From JAKEGK01 sp050116575 (GTDB taxonomy: Bacteria; Pseudomonadota; Gammaproteobacteria; SZUA-152): a DNA stretch of 64,000 nt. The translations under genes were made by a program, and so were the position numbers. Below the pieces are notes generated by a model that was given only the letters and a program-made list of their open reading frames with translations, was not told where the DNA came from and ran no database searches. Shown here one piece after another: positions 1 to 9,361 of the stretch; within the stretch, counting starts at the first letter, position 1, and every line of letters begins with the position of its first letter. The stretch is taken from contig JASFOJ010000002.1 in the NCBI GenBank assembly GCA_050116575.1, forward strand, positions 10,266 through 74,265, written 5' to 3'.

Positions 1-13
1 GCAATTTCAGGAC

Positions 14-3000
14 CTAAAATCCGTCGTTTTCCGGCGCCGCAGGCGGCTGCTTCAGTATCGGTTCCAGTTTATAGTTATCCCATGAGCCTGTCAGGCTGTA
101 TTCGAAACTTGCCGCCTTGTCAAAATCCTCCTTGAGCAATTGCTGGAAAAAGAACAGCAACGGCTGGCTGGTAATGATGCTCAGTAAAATGGTGGTATCG
201 GTAATGTGCGGCGTAACTCGAATTCGTTGATCATAGTCCCGGCTGCCAATACCGATACGCCCGCGCAGCGACACGTCGGCACTGGGACCGGTCATGGTAA
301 AATTATTTGTGTATGCGTCGCCGTCCTCAATTTTGAACTGGCCATGAACGGAGTCAAAACCCAGCCCTTTGCCAAACAGGTCACTGAAATCCAGCGTCAA
401 CCGCCGGGGCAGCGTTTGCAGGCTGAACAATCCGAACAGCCGCGCCGCCCCTCCGGGTTCAATGTCTAAAATCCTGCCATTGGTGAAATTCAGCTCGACA
501 TTACCGCTAATGTGGTGCAAATCCGGATCGATAAGGGCACCGGGCCAATGCAATTTGGCGGTTATTTTCCCTCCGCCGCCTTCGATAGTATCCACGTACC
601 CCAGGTCCTGCATGGTTTTGCCAAGATCATCGCTATCCAGCACAAATTCAAATCGCGAGTTTTGCTGTCCCTGCTCCACCTGCCAGCGGCCGACGCCTTT
701 TACGGTGGTTGCCCTGGGCCTAACAGTTATCTGTTCAAGCAACAATCCCTTGTCGGTTTTCTTTGCATTGAACGCGACAGCCCCCAGTTTTTTATTATCA
801 TACATCAAGGAACGACTGTTAAACGCGATGGACGGTAAATCCCGGGGGTCAAATTTTCCTCCCCGGTTTTCAACCGATTGAAGTTGCAAACGCTGCATAT
901 CAAGCTCGAGAGATTTGTTTTGCAGGTCCTGCGGTACGACAATACTGCCTTTTAATTCCTTGCTGTCGACGTTTGCATCCAGCCATTGTCCTTTGTTTTT
1001 TATTTTTAGCCTGAGGTCTTGAGCCTGTTGTCCGAATATCTCGAATTTTTTGATTAACAGGTCGACCGAATTAATCAACGCCATGTAAAGCGGCTTGGTA
1101 TCTTTTGGTTGAGCATTGGAAACGGGCACGCTGTTTGAGGATTTAAACGAATTGATAGCCTGCTCGATTAACGACTTCCAGATATCCACCGACAATTCTT
1201 TCATTGTGCCTGTAATGCGCAGCCCCTCGGTACCCGGCAAGACAACAGGCCCTCCCCCAAAACGAATGTCTCCGCGGGTTACCCACAGAGGATCGGAGGT
1301 ATCGCAATCAAAGATGCCTGCAAATTGCCCCGCGTACGACACCTTAAACAGTATTCGTTGGACGTCCTTGATATCCATTAATATATTAAGGTCACGAACA
1401 TCGTTCTTTTGCTTTGTAAACGGTGGGGGCAAATTACTTGTCACGCCCTTTAGTTTGGTTGTGACCGCCAGCTGCAGGTTGCGACTTTCTTGCTCGCCGC
1501 CGCCACCCGGCACCGTTAAAGCGACCTGCCAGTTTGCGCGCCCGTCCACCAGGTCTTTCATGACAGGAAACCGCTGTTCGCTCAAGGTCCTGGCATCAAA
1601 CTTTCCGGTGGCGGTCACCACGATATCGCGGGTGTCCGCAGTTGCGCCGGCCGACACCGTCTTAACTTTTAGCGTACCCGGCTGACCCAGTAAATGCGCC
1701 TGAATACGGCGAGCGTTCAATCCCTTATTAGAAATCTTCAAATCGCCGGTTAAGCCGGAAAGCATATCGGGAATCGAACGCATCTCCAGACTGTTGTCTG
1801 TTAAATGCAAATCGCCCTTGACGGTGGCCTGCACCTCATCGGCAATGTCCAGTCCAATATTAAGATCCAGATCGCTGTTTCCTGCGGCTTTCAAGTTACG
1901 AAGAAACTGACCATATTTGCGGTACAAAGGCGGGCTGACGATCATATAATTCAGTTTTTCCTGCGACTTGCCCGACACCCGGCCGGCAATTGACAGCTGC
2001 AGCGGCTTTTCACGCAGATCATCGATGGCAACGCGCACTTTGGTCAGCGTGTTACTGAAAATTTGCGCCTGATTTGATGTTACAGACAAACTGTTTCCAC
2101 GGAAAACAACCTGGGTACGGGCGTCGTGGATTTGTGGCCAGTCCTCGGCATAATCAAGAATTGCGTTCTCCGCGCTAAAACGTACATCGAACACTCCCTG
2201 ACCTTTGGTAAAAGGAAACCGGTCCAGTGGACCATATATAATGGCGCCACCGGACGTGACATGGCCCTGCACAATGGCGGTGTCCAGCCATTTAACGGTT
2301 TTCTCTTTCATAATAGACACTGGGAAATAATACGATGCCTTACTGCCGTCGCCATCGTGGAATTTCGTAATTAATGAAATAAACGGCGGCTTTTTATCCC
2401 GTGGTATCTCCAGATCCAATACCGCTTCCGACTTTAAGTGGGCAGTATCCAGCACGATATCGCGGCTCGATAGTTGCAACGAATCCTCACCGTTGCGCCA
2501 CCTCACCAGTCCTTGCAGCCGTTTAACGGGTATGTCCCAGCGAAACATGCGTGGATACGAAAACTCTCCATCACCGGTATCGAACACCACCGAACCTTGA
2601 TCATTATCCAAACGCACTTCGCCGGTAAGCCCTTTAAAACCCGGCACCTTACCAACAGGACGGAAAGCTACCTGTTCGACCCGGCCGGCGATGGCGTAGC
2701 GATTGCCTTCACCAGTCCACTGTGCATTAACATTGCGCAGCTCACCTTGTGGCGACAACTTTTTAATAAATTCGGTATAGCGCTGATTATCACCCACCAG
2801 AACCGGTAACAGCGGTGTCAGGTCTTCGATTCGTAGCAGACTGGCTCGCACATCAAACCGGGGTGCGTTGTTGTCTGCTCGTACATACCGCATGGACAAT
2901 TGCGACGCCGGCCACACACGCTTGTTACGCGCCAATACAAATTGATCCGCTTTTAGTCGCCAGCCATTGACATCTTTATCCCATTGAAAGCGACCAATAA

Positions 3001-3991
3001 CACTGTCATAGGAGACGGTGTGAGTTCGGCCGCCACCCTTTACAGCAACTTGCGGGGCATGTTCATCGATACCGGCCAGCAATGGCTGTAATAACGGCGT
3101 GTATTGGTTACCGGTTTTGAGGGCCACGTTCTCCAATGACACATCACCCTGCAGGCTCACCAACGAAGCGTTTTGCCAATCGCTCCAGATCTCAAAATTC
3201 GATTGACCAACACTGATTTTATAGTCACGAATGCCCAATGCCCCCAATACGCGCCTGGCATCAACATTGGCACCGGCGAAGTACATGCTAGCCGCCCAGC
3301 GCCTACCCTGGGTAATATCTCCCGTGATATCCAGTGAAAAACTGAACTCCTGGTCCTCATGGCGAGGAAAGCGAATGGCGCCGTCTATCAAATGGCGGCC
3401 GTCGCCGTTGCGCAATGTCAGGGAAACATTGGTCAAATGATAGCGCGCGTCGCCAGTCTTTCGGTCCTGGTAAATCAGATTGCTGGCATGTAAATCGATT
3501 TCGCCTTGCGCCAGTAACCAGCGCATCATCAGACCTCTTTCCTGTTGCGCCGGTACTTCGATCCGCTTCGCATCAAATCCCGCCAGGTTAATTTCACCGG
3601 TTTTTTGCCGCACGATCGACAAATTGGCGCCGGACAAGGCAAACTTTTTAAACTGAACCGTCCGGGTTTTGATAATACCAAGCAGGTCGAAATCCAGTCG
3701 GGCGCGAGATAAATCCAGCAAGGTCTGACTGCCGTCTTTACTCAGCAACCGCACATTGTTGAGCACCAGCGACGGACTGAAACCGTGCCATTCGGCATCC
3801 AGGGACATAATCTTGACCGGTCTGTCGATCAGACGGGCCGCATAGTGCTCGATGTCCTGGTTGTAGTCGTCGATCATTGGCAATAACAGCCTGGCCAGGC
3901 CAAACACCGCCGCCAGGAACACCACCAGCGCGGCAAATAAATACCACACCAGATACCATATGCGACGAAACCATTTGCGGATAAAATTCAT
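14..3991 (-). CDS. yhdP: YhdP family AsmA-like envelope protein
   Basis: Very large envelope protein (1325 aa; E. coli YhdP is about 1270 aa). One N-terminal membrane anchor at about residues 12-37 follows a basic start (RKWFRR), and the rest is a long beta-rich periplasmic region ending in an AsmA-like C-terminal part. In E. coli YhdP, TamB and YdbH are proposed to form periplasmic bridges moving phospholipids to the outer membrane; the same role is inferred here from family and length. It is the last gene of the maf-rng-yhdP series, 137 bp after rng, as in many gammaproteobacteria. The ATG start places the basic residues directly before the membrane segment. The stop codon is TAG, close to the window edge. 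Confidence 0.92.
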   Translation of the reverse strand: MNFIRKWFRRIWYLVWYLFAALVVFLAAVFGLARLLLPMIDDYNQDIEHYAARLIDRPVKIMSLDAEWHGFSPSLVLNNVRLLSKDGSQTLLDLSRARLDFDLLGIIKTRTVQFKKFALSGANLSIVRQKTGEINLAGFDAKRIEVPAQQERGLMMRWLLAQGEIDLHASNLIYQDRKTGDARYHLTNVSLTLRNGDGRHLIDGAIRFPRHEDQEFSFSLDITGDITQGRRWAASMYFAGANVDARRVLGALGIRDYKISVGQSNFEIWSDWQNASLVSLQGDVSLENVALKTGNQYTPLLQPLLAGIDEHAPQVAVKGGGRTHTVSYDSVIGRFQWDKDVNGWRLKADQFVLARNKRVWPASQLSMRYVRADNNAPRFDVRASLLRIEDLTPLLPVLVGDNQRYTEFIKKLSPQGELRNVNAQWTGEGNRYAIAGRVEQVAFRPVGKVPGFKGLTGEVRLDNDQGSVVFDTGDGEFSYPRMFRWDIPVKRLQGLVRWRNGEDSLQLSSRDIVLDTAHLKSEAVLDLEIPRDKKPPFISLITKFHDGDGSKASYYFPVSIMKEKTVKWLDTAIVQGHVTSGGAIIYGPLDRFPFTKGQGVFDVRFSAENAILDYAEDWPQIHDARTQVVFRGNSLSVTSNQAQIFSNTLTKVRVAIDDLREKPLQLSIAGRVSGKSQEKLNYMIVSPPLYRKYGQFLRNLKAAGNSDLDLNIGLDIADEVQATVKGDLHLTDNSLEMRSIPDMLSGLTGDLKISNKGLNARRIQAHLLGQPGTLKVKTVSAGATADTRDIVVTATGKFDARTLSEQRFPVMKDLVDGRANWQVALTVPGGGGEQESRNLQLAVTTKLKGVTSNLPPPFTKQKNDVRDLNILMDIKDVQRILFKVSYAGQFAGIFDCDTSDPLWVTRGDIRFGGGPVVLPGTEGLRITGTMKELSVDIWKSLIEQAINSFKSSNSVPVSNAQPKDTKPLYMALINSVDLLIKKFEIFGQQAQDLRLKIKNKGQWLDANVDSKELKGSIVVPQDLQNKSLELDMQRLQLQSVENRGGKFDPRDLPSIAFNSRSLMYDNKKLGAVAFNAKKTDKGLLLEQITVRPRATTVKGVGRWQVEQGQQNSRFEFVLDSDDLGKTMQDLGYVDTIEGGGGKITAKLHWPGALIDPDLHHISGNVELNFTNGRILDIEPGGAARLFGLFSLQTLPRRLTLDFSDLFGKGLGFDSVHGQFKIEDGDAYTNNFTMTGPSADVSLRGRIGIGSRDYDQRIRVTPHITDTTILLSIITSQPLLFFFQQLLKEDFDKAASFEYSLTGSWDNYKLEPILKQPPAAPENDGF

Positions 3992-4128
3992 AGGGCAGGA
4001 TTTAGCGGTAGCCTGCGAGGCAATCTTTCAATAATACCGTTATCAACCGGCACGCTGTTTTTATTATCACGGGGCCGGACTCTCGGTAGTTAGATGTTAG
4101 TTGTATATGTTCGTTCAAATGCCGTTTC

Positions 4129-5607
4129 TTACATCAATACAACGTCAAATTGTTCCTGTGTATACAGCGTCTCGACCTGAAAATTAATGGATTTCCCGAT
4201 AAATTCCTCGAGCTCCGCAACACTGGTGGATTCCTCATCAAGCAGAATATCCACAACTTCCTGGGAGGCGAGTACCAGAAACTTTTGCGCATTGAACTGT
4301 CTCGCCTCACGCATAAGCTCCCGAAAAATCTCATAACAGACGGTTTCCGCGGTTTTAACGGAGCCCCGGCCTTCACAGGTGGGACAGGTTTCGCACATCA
4401 CGTGTTCCAGGCTTTCGCGGGTCCGTTTACGGGTCATTTCAACCAACCCCAGCTCCGAAACCTCGCTGATATGACTTTTGGCCCGATCCTGCTCGAGTGC
4501 TTTTTCCAATGCCGCTATCACTTGCTCGCGATGAGCATTATCCAGCATGTCGATAAAATCAATAATGATGATGCCGCCCAGGTTGCGCAGCCGAAGCTGG
4601 CGTACAATGGCCTGCGTGGCTTCCAGGTTGGTTTTGAATATGGTTTCTTCCAGGTTGCGGTGGCCCACGAAGCCGCCGGTATTAACGTCGATGGTGGTCA
4701 TGGCTTCAGTCTGATCAATGATCAAATAGCCGCCGGATTTCAACTCAACCTTGCGGTTTAATGCTTTCTGGATTTCATCGTCGATACCGTAAAGATCGAA
4801 GATCGGGCGCTCCCCGGGATAGTATTCAATTTTATTGACCAACTCCGGAATAAATTTTCCGGCAAACTTGACGACTTTGTCATAGTTTTCCCGGGAGTCA
4901 ATACGGATTTTTTCGATGTCGGTACCACTGCCCACCTGGTCTCGCATAGTGCGCATCACCAGGCGTAAATCTTCATGAATCAGGGAACCGGGAGGTTCCG
5001 ATTTCGCCCGCTCCTGAACTTCATTCCACAGTTTATGCAAAAAACGCATGTCGGCTTCCAGTTCAATATCGCTGGCACGTTCGGCAACTGTACGGACAAT
5101 ATACCCGCTTTCCTGGAATTCGCTGCCCAATTCTTCCACCAGGGTTTTGAGACGCTGGCGTTCCTCTTCGGTCTCAATTTTCTGGGATATCCCGATATGG
5201 TCGATTTCGGGCATTAACACCAGGTAACGCGCCGCAATAGACAGTTGCGTGGTCAGACGGGCGCCTTTACTGCCCAACGGGTCCTTGACCACCTGCACCA
5301 ATACGGTCTGCCCCTGATACAGCAACTTCGAAATATCTTCGGCGTTTTTACCATTGGTCCCGCCATTGCTCGGTGCATTGGTGTTAACGATATCGGACGC
5401 ATGTAAAAACGCCGTGCGTTCAAGGCCAATATCAACAAAGGCAGCCTGCATACCGGGCAACACCCGGGACACCTTGCCTTTGTAAATATTGCCCACCAAT
5501 CCCAGGCGGCTCGCCCGCTCCACAAATACTTCGGTCAGGACACCATTTTCCACCATAGCGACCCGCGTTTCCCGCGGCGTGACATTTATTAATATTTCTT
5601 CGCTCAT
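4129..5607 (-). CDS. rng: Ribonuclease G
   Basis: Endoribonuclease of the RNase E/G family (492 aa; E. coli RNase G 489 aa) that matures the 16S rRNA 5' end and degrades some mRNAs. Seen in order: a short N-terminal strand region, an S1 RNA-binding domain (about 36-125, beginning GNIYKGKVSRVLPGMQAAF), the 5' sensor/RNase H-like region, the DNase I-like catalytic part with DVNTGGFVG and IIIDFIDMLD carrying the two metal-binding Asp, and the zinc-link cysteines in CETCPTCEGRG. The ATG start is canonical (MSEEILINVTPRETRVA). There is no RNase E-type C-terminal scaffold, so this is RNase G. It lies 51 bp after maf and is probably in the same transcript. Confidence 0.97.
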   Translation of the reverse strand: MSEEILINVTPRETRVAMVENGVLTEVFVERASRLGLVGNIYKGKVSRVLPGMQAAFVDIGLERTAFLHASDIVNTNAPSNGGTNGKNAEDISKLLYQGQTVLVQVVKDPLGSKGARLTTQLSIAARYLVLMPEIDHIGISQKIETEEERQRLKTLVEELGSEFQESGYIVRTVAERASDIELEADMRFLHKLWNEVQERAKSEPPGSLIHEDLRLVMRTMRDQVGSGTDIEKIRIDSRENYDKVVKFAGKFIPELVNKIEYYPGERPIFDLYGIDDEIQKALNRKVELKSGGYLIIDQTEAMTTIDVNTGGFVGHRNLEETIFKTNLEATQAIVRQLRLRNLGGIIIIDFIDMLDNAHREQVIAALEKALEQDRAKSHISEVSELGLVEMTRKRTRESLEHVMCETCPTCEGRGSVKTAETVCYEIFRELMREARQFNAQKFLVLASQEVVDILLDEESTSVAELEEFIGKSINFQVETLYTQEQFDVVLM

Positions 5608-5658
5608 TAATGTTTTCCTGCAACCGCTCAGTTTTTGCCGCTATGCAGAGCGCGAAAA

Positions 5659-6270
5659 TCAGGCATTTAGCCATTGGATGCTGAATGCCGACATCAGTTC
5701 TGCAAACTCATACAGCGGCAAGCCCATAATACCTGAGTAACTGCCTTCGATGTTCTTGATAAATCCTGCCGCCTTACCCTGAATGGCATAACCGCCGGCC
5801 TTGTCCAGCGGTTCCTGCGTTTCCCAATAACGTTCGCATTCGCGCTCCGTCAGCTGGCGAAAGGTGACACGGCTAGTATTGACCCTAACCTGTTCCTGTG
5901 GGGCGCTCTGCAGCGTTTTAGCCGCTGTCCCCACCATGGCCACAGCGCTGAACACCTGGTGAGTGGCGCCTGAATATTGCTTTAATAACGCAATACCGTG
6001 GGCTTTATCCACCGGTTTACCCACAATCCGCCCGTTCAACACGATACAGGTATCGGCCCCTACCACCGGCACCCCCTGCGCGGCGACCTGTTGCCAGCCG
6101 CGACGGGCCTTTTCCAGCGCCAGACGCGCCACGTAATCTGCAGGTGATTCCCCGTCGCGATGCCGTTCGTCGACCTCGACATCGAGGATTTGATAGCCCA
6201 GGCCCAATTGCTCGATCAACGTTCGTCGGCGCGGCGACCGGGAAGCCAGAAAAATTTGCTGGTTTTTCAT
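5659..6270 (-). CDS. maf: Maf-type nucleoside triphosphate pyrophosphatase (YhdE-like)
   Basis: Hydrolyses non-canonical or excess nucleoside triphosphates (dTTP/UTP in the YhdE branch) to the monophosphate and pyrophosphate. The 203-aa protein opens with the family signature LASRSPRR, followed by the conserved VDERHRDGESPADYVARLA region and the VVGADTCIVLNGRIVGKP loop. Length is normal (E. coli YhdE 197 aa). The ATG start lies immediately before the first beta strand. It sits between rlmH (31 bp away) and rng (51 bp), the common gammaproteobacterial order, so co-transcription is likely. Confidence 0.95.
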   Translation of the reverse strand: MKNQQIFLASRSPRRRTLIEQLGLGYQILDVEVDERHRDGESPADYVARLALEKARRGWQQVAAQGVPVVGADTCIVLNGRIVGKPVDKAHGIALLKQYSGATHQVFSAVAMVGTAAKTLQSAPQEQVRVNTSRVTFRQLTERECERYWETQEPLDKAGGYAIQGKAAGFIKNIEGSYSGIMGLPLYEFAELMSAFSIQWLNA

Positions 6271-6301
6271 TTGGTTAGCATAGCCACATAAAGCTCAGGG
6301 C

Positions 6302-6769
6302 TCAACGGTGATAAGGATGGCCCTTGAGAATACTTACAGCGCGATAGACCTGTTCGGCGACGATGATCCTCACCAGCGGATGGGGAAAGGTCAATCGAGA
6401 CAACGCCACGGTGGTTTCCGCCTGGCTCTTACATTGTTCGGACAGACCGTCAGGACCACCCACCAACAGGGAAACGTCCCGGCCCTCCGTCATCCACTGC
6501 GCTATATGATCGGCCAGTTGTCGGGTAGTCCATTGTTGGCCCCCGGCATCCAGTGCCACCCGCCGCGCATTACCCGGAACCGCTGCCAGCAGGCGTTCAC
6601 CCTCTTCTTTGACGATGCGCTTAATATCCGGATGTCTGCTGCGTTTGTTGGGTGGCACTTCAATGAGGTGCAACTGGCATTCCGGCGGCAAACGCCGGGC
6701 GTATTCTTGGTAACCCTGAATCACCCAGTTATCGAGACGTTGCCCAATGGCGACGAGATAGATGCGCAT
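6302..6769 (-). CDS. rlmH: 23S rRNA (pseudouridine1915-N3)-methyltransferase RlmH
   Basis: SPOUT-family methyltransferase that methylates pseudouridine 1915 in helix 69 of 23S rRNA on assembled 70S ribosomes. The length is exactly that of E. coli RlmH (155 aa). The AdoMet-binding knot is visible in LLVGGPDGLSEQC and in the C-terminal TFPHPLVRIIVAEQVYRA, ending in the invariant GHPYHR tail. Start MRIYLVAIGQR is typical. It lies 115 bp downstream of rsfS; rsfS-rlmH pairing is conserved across bacteria. Confidence 0.97.
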   Translation of the reverse strand: MRIYLVAIGQRLDNWVIQGYQEYARRLPPECQLHLIEVPPNKRSRHPDIKRIVKEEGERLLAAVPGNARRVALDAGGQQWTTRQLADHIAQWMTEGRDVSLLVGGPDGLSEQCKSQAETTVALSRLTFPHPLVRIIVAEQVYRAVSILKGHPYHR

Positions 6770-6884
6770 GCAATGACACTGTTTATTATTCGAAACCGAT
6801 TATTGTTCGACGTTATTTTCTGAATGCGTTGCGCCGCCGTGACTGGCAACGGCAGCACTTTTCGTTTTTTCGAGATGCGGCAAA

Positions 6885-7235
6885 TTACGAACCGCCTTCG
6901 CGGCTGGCAACCTCGTCCGTTGTCCATAGTTTTTCAAGGTGATAGAAATCGCGAACTTCCGGCTGCATCACGTGTACCACTACATCCCCCAGGTCGACCA
7001 GCACCCATTCGCCTTCTTTTTCCCCTTCGACACCCAACGGCTGCACACCGTTATGCTTGGCGTGCTCGATCACTCGTTCCGCCTGGGCCTTGACCTGGCG
7101 GGCAGAGGTACCACTGGCGACTACCATGATATCAGTAACACTGGTTTTACCGCGTACATCCACCACGTGAATATCCTGGGCTTTCCTATCTTCCAGCGCT
7201 TCGATGACCAAATCCAGTAATGCTTGCGTATTCAT
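6885..7235 (-). CDS. rsfS: Ribosome silencing factor RsfS
   Basis: Binds uL14 on the 50S subunit and blocks subunit joining when nutrients are scarce (116 aa; E. coli 105 aa). The family core is visible: QDIHVVDVRGKTSVTDIMVV, SARQVKAQAERVIEHAK, and EWVLVDLGDVVVHVMQPEVR followed by YHLEKLW. Its ATG overlaps the nadD stop (7232-7235, ATGA), so translation is coupled to nadD. The short tail after the LEKLW motif (TTDEVASREGGS) is variable in the family. Confidence 0.96.
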   Translation of the reverse strand: MNTQALLDLVIEALEDRKAQDIHVVDVRGKTSVTDIMVVASGTSARQVKAQAERVIEHAKHNGVQPLGVEGEKEGEWVLVDLGDVVVHVMQPEVRDFYHLEKLWTTDEVASREGGS

Positions 7236-7894
7236 TCACTCTTCTCGGTTGTTTGATATAAATGTTGTTGCTCAATAATCTCCAGCACCGCCGGCGGCAC
7301 CCACTGCGCGACGGATTCCCCCCGCGCTAGTCGCTGCCGGATAGCCGACGATGAAATATCCAGATTGGTAACTTTTTGCAGCAATACCAGGCCACGGGAC
7401 TGTTGCCTGAGCAACGCCGGCTGGCTCACCAGGCTATTGCCGACGATGGATTTTAAGTCACCGTTGATTCGCTGCATCAGCGCATCCACCGGCCATCCGG
7501 GACGATGCACCACAATAATATGCGCCAGGCGAAATAGTTTTTTCCAATCATGCCAGGTATCCAGCTGGATAAACGCATCTGCGCCCACACACAGGCATAG
7601 CGAAATATCATCGCCTTTTTCCTCGCGCAGCGACTGCAGGGTATCGACGGTATAGGAAGGACCTTCGCGCTTCAGTTCACGCTCATCAACTTGCAGCTCA
7701 GGATAGTCCGCGACAGCAGCCTGCAACATGGCCAGCCTGACTTGCGCATCGACATCCGGTGCATCCCGGTGCGGAGGAATGCCGGCGGGCACCATTAACA
7801 GCTCATCCATGGAAAGGGCTTTTTTGATTTCCAGCGCTGTGCGTATATGACCCCAGTGAACAGGATTAAAGGTTCCTCCAAATACGCCTATCAT
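7232..7894 (-). CDS. nadD: Nicotinate-nucleotide adenylyltransferase NadD
   Basis: Makes deamido-NAD from nicotinate mononucleotide and ATP, an essential step of NAD synthesis (220 aa; E. coli 213 aa). Nucleotidyltransferase signatures are intact: GTFNPVHWGH at residues 6-15 and the ISSSAIR motif near the C-terminus. The ATG start precedes the first strand MIGVFGG. The stop overlaps the rsfS start by 4 bp. The 82-bp gap to proA suggests a shared transcript. Confidence 0.96.
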   Translation of the reverse strand: MIGVFGGTFNPVHWGHIRTALEIKKALSMDELLMVPAGIPPHRDAPDVDAQVRLAMLQAAVADYPELQVDERELKREGPSYTVDTLQSLREEKGDDISLCLCVGADAFIQLDTWHDWKKLFRLAHIIVVHRPGWPVDALMQRINGDLKSIVGNSLVSQPALLRQQSRGLVLLQKVTNLDISSSAIRQRLARGESVAQWVPPAVLEIIEQQHLYQTTEKSE

Positions 7895-7976
7895 GGGTGC
7901 AGCCGCAGCCCGTTGATTAAAAGGTTGTTGTGGGGCGTTGCGCCGTTAGCGTTACGAATAACCGTTACCAATGGCA

Positions 7977-9233
7977 TTATTGTCGAATATGTCCGTCGCC
8001 GATAACAATGTATTTTTGCGAGGTCAGGCCTTCCAGACCCACCGGTCCGCGGGCATGAATCTTGTCCGTGCTGATCCCGATCTCCGCGCCCAGACCGTAC
8101 TCAAAACCGTCAGCGAAACGGGTCGAGGCGTTGACCATGACGGAACTTGAATCTACCTCCGACAGAAAACGCCGCGCCGCGCCGATGTCCTCAGTCACAA
8201 TGGATTCTGTATGCCCGGAACTGTGATCATGTATATGTTGCAGCGCCTGCTCGAAACCATCCACCACGCGAATGGACAGAATGGGCGCCAGGTATTCCGT
8301 ATCCCAGTCTTCATCCGTTGCCTCGTTGATACCATCGACGATGGACCGGGTTTTTGCACACCCCCGTAATTCGACGCCTTCATTAATATAACGGTCCGCA
8401 AGCTCCGGCAATATGTCGTTCGCAACAGCGTTTTCCACCAATAGCGTTTCCATGGCGTTACATACCCCGTAGCGATGGGTCTTGGCATTGAAAGCGATCT
8501 TAATGGCTTTCTCCCGGTCGGCTTTCTCATGAACATAAACGTGGCAAACGCCGTGCAAGTGCTTGATGACCGGCACTTTGGCTTCCGCGCTGATACGTTC
8601 GATAAGGCCTTTACCGCCGCGGGGCACTATCACATCGACAAATTGCGGCATGGTAATCAACTCCCCCACCGCGGCCCGATCCGTTACCTCGATGACCTGC
8701 ACCGCGTTTGCCGGCAACCCCGCCTGCTCCAATCCGCTATGAATACAGGCCGCGATTGCCTTGTTGGAATGGGCGGCTTCCGAACCGCCGCGCAAAATAG
8801 CCGCATTGCCGGCCTTCAGGCACAAGCCCGCGGCATCCGCCGTAACGTTGGGACGCGATTCATATATTATCCCGATGACACCCAGCGGTACCCGCATACG
8901 GCCCACCTGGATGCCCGAAGGGCGGTAATTCAGATCGCTGATGGCACCCACGGGATCCGCCAGCGCCGCAATTTGCCGCAGCCCTTCAGCCATGCCTTTA
9001 ATACGTTCTTCATTTAACGCCAGCCGGTCCAGTAGGGCATCGTCCAGACCATCGTCTTTGCCCTGTTTAAGATCGCGGGCGTTTTCTTCCATTAAACGGT
9101 CCTGGGACGCGACGATGCTGTCGGCGATCGCCAGTAAAGCGCGGTCCTTGGCGCCGGTATCAGCCTTGGCCATTTCCCGTGATGCGGCCCGCGCCTGTTG
9201 GCCAAGCTGTGTCATGTATTGTTTAATGTCCAT
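7977..9233 (-). CDS. proA: Gamma-glutamyl phosphate reductase ProA
   Basis: NADPH-dependent reduction of gamma-glutamyl phosphate to glutamate semialdehyde in proline synthesis. The ALDH-fold catalytic cysteine is seen in THRYGVCNAMETLL, along with the VPRGGKGLI and HARGPVGLEGLT motifs. I placed the start at the internal ATG (MDIKQYMTQLG) because this gives 418 aa, matching the 417-aa E. coli enzyme; the frame stays open for 16 more codons upstream (to 9281), but those residues are His/Arg-rich and unlike the family. proA between holA and nadD, without proB, is a known gammaproteobacterial arrangement. Confidence 0.95.
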   Translation of the reverse strand: MDIKQYMTQLGQQARAASREMAKADTGAKDRALLAIADSIVASQDRLMEENARDLKQGKDDGLDDALLDRLALNEERIKGMAEGLRQIAALADPVGAISDLNYRPSGIQVGRMRVPLGVIGIIYESRPNVTADAAGLCLKAGNAAILRGGSEAAHSNKAIAACIHSGLEQAGLPANAVQVIEVTDRAAVGELITMPQFVDVIVPRGGKGLIERISAEAKVPVIKHLHGVCHVYVHEKADREKAIKIAFNAKTHRYGVCNAMETLLVENAVANDILPELADRYINEGVELRGCAKTRSIVDGINEATDEDWDTEYLAPILSIRVVDGFEQALQHIHDHSSGHTESIVTEDIGAARRFLSEVDSSSVMVNASTRFADGFEYGLGAEIGISTDKIHARGPVGLEGLTSQKYIVIGDGHIRQ

Positions 9234-9361
9234 GTCATGTCCCGCGTGTGCTAACACGTGTCGATTCACGTGCCGGTTCAAAAAGTACGATCTAAGCCAT
9301 CAACGACCGCGTCGTTTACCGGCTCTGAATTCAATTGCATTGGTTAGCATGATGGAAGTGC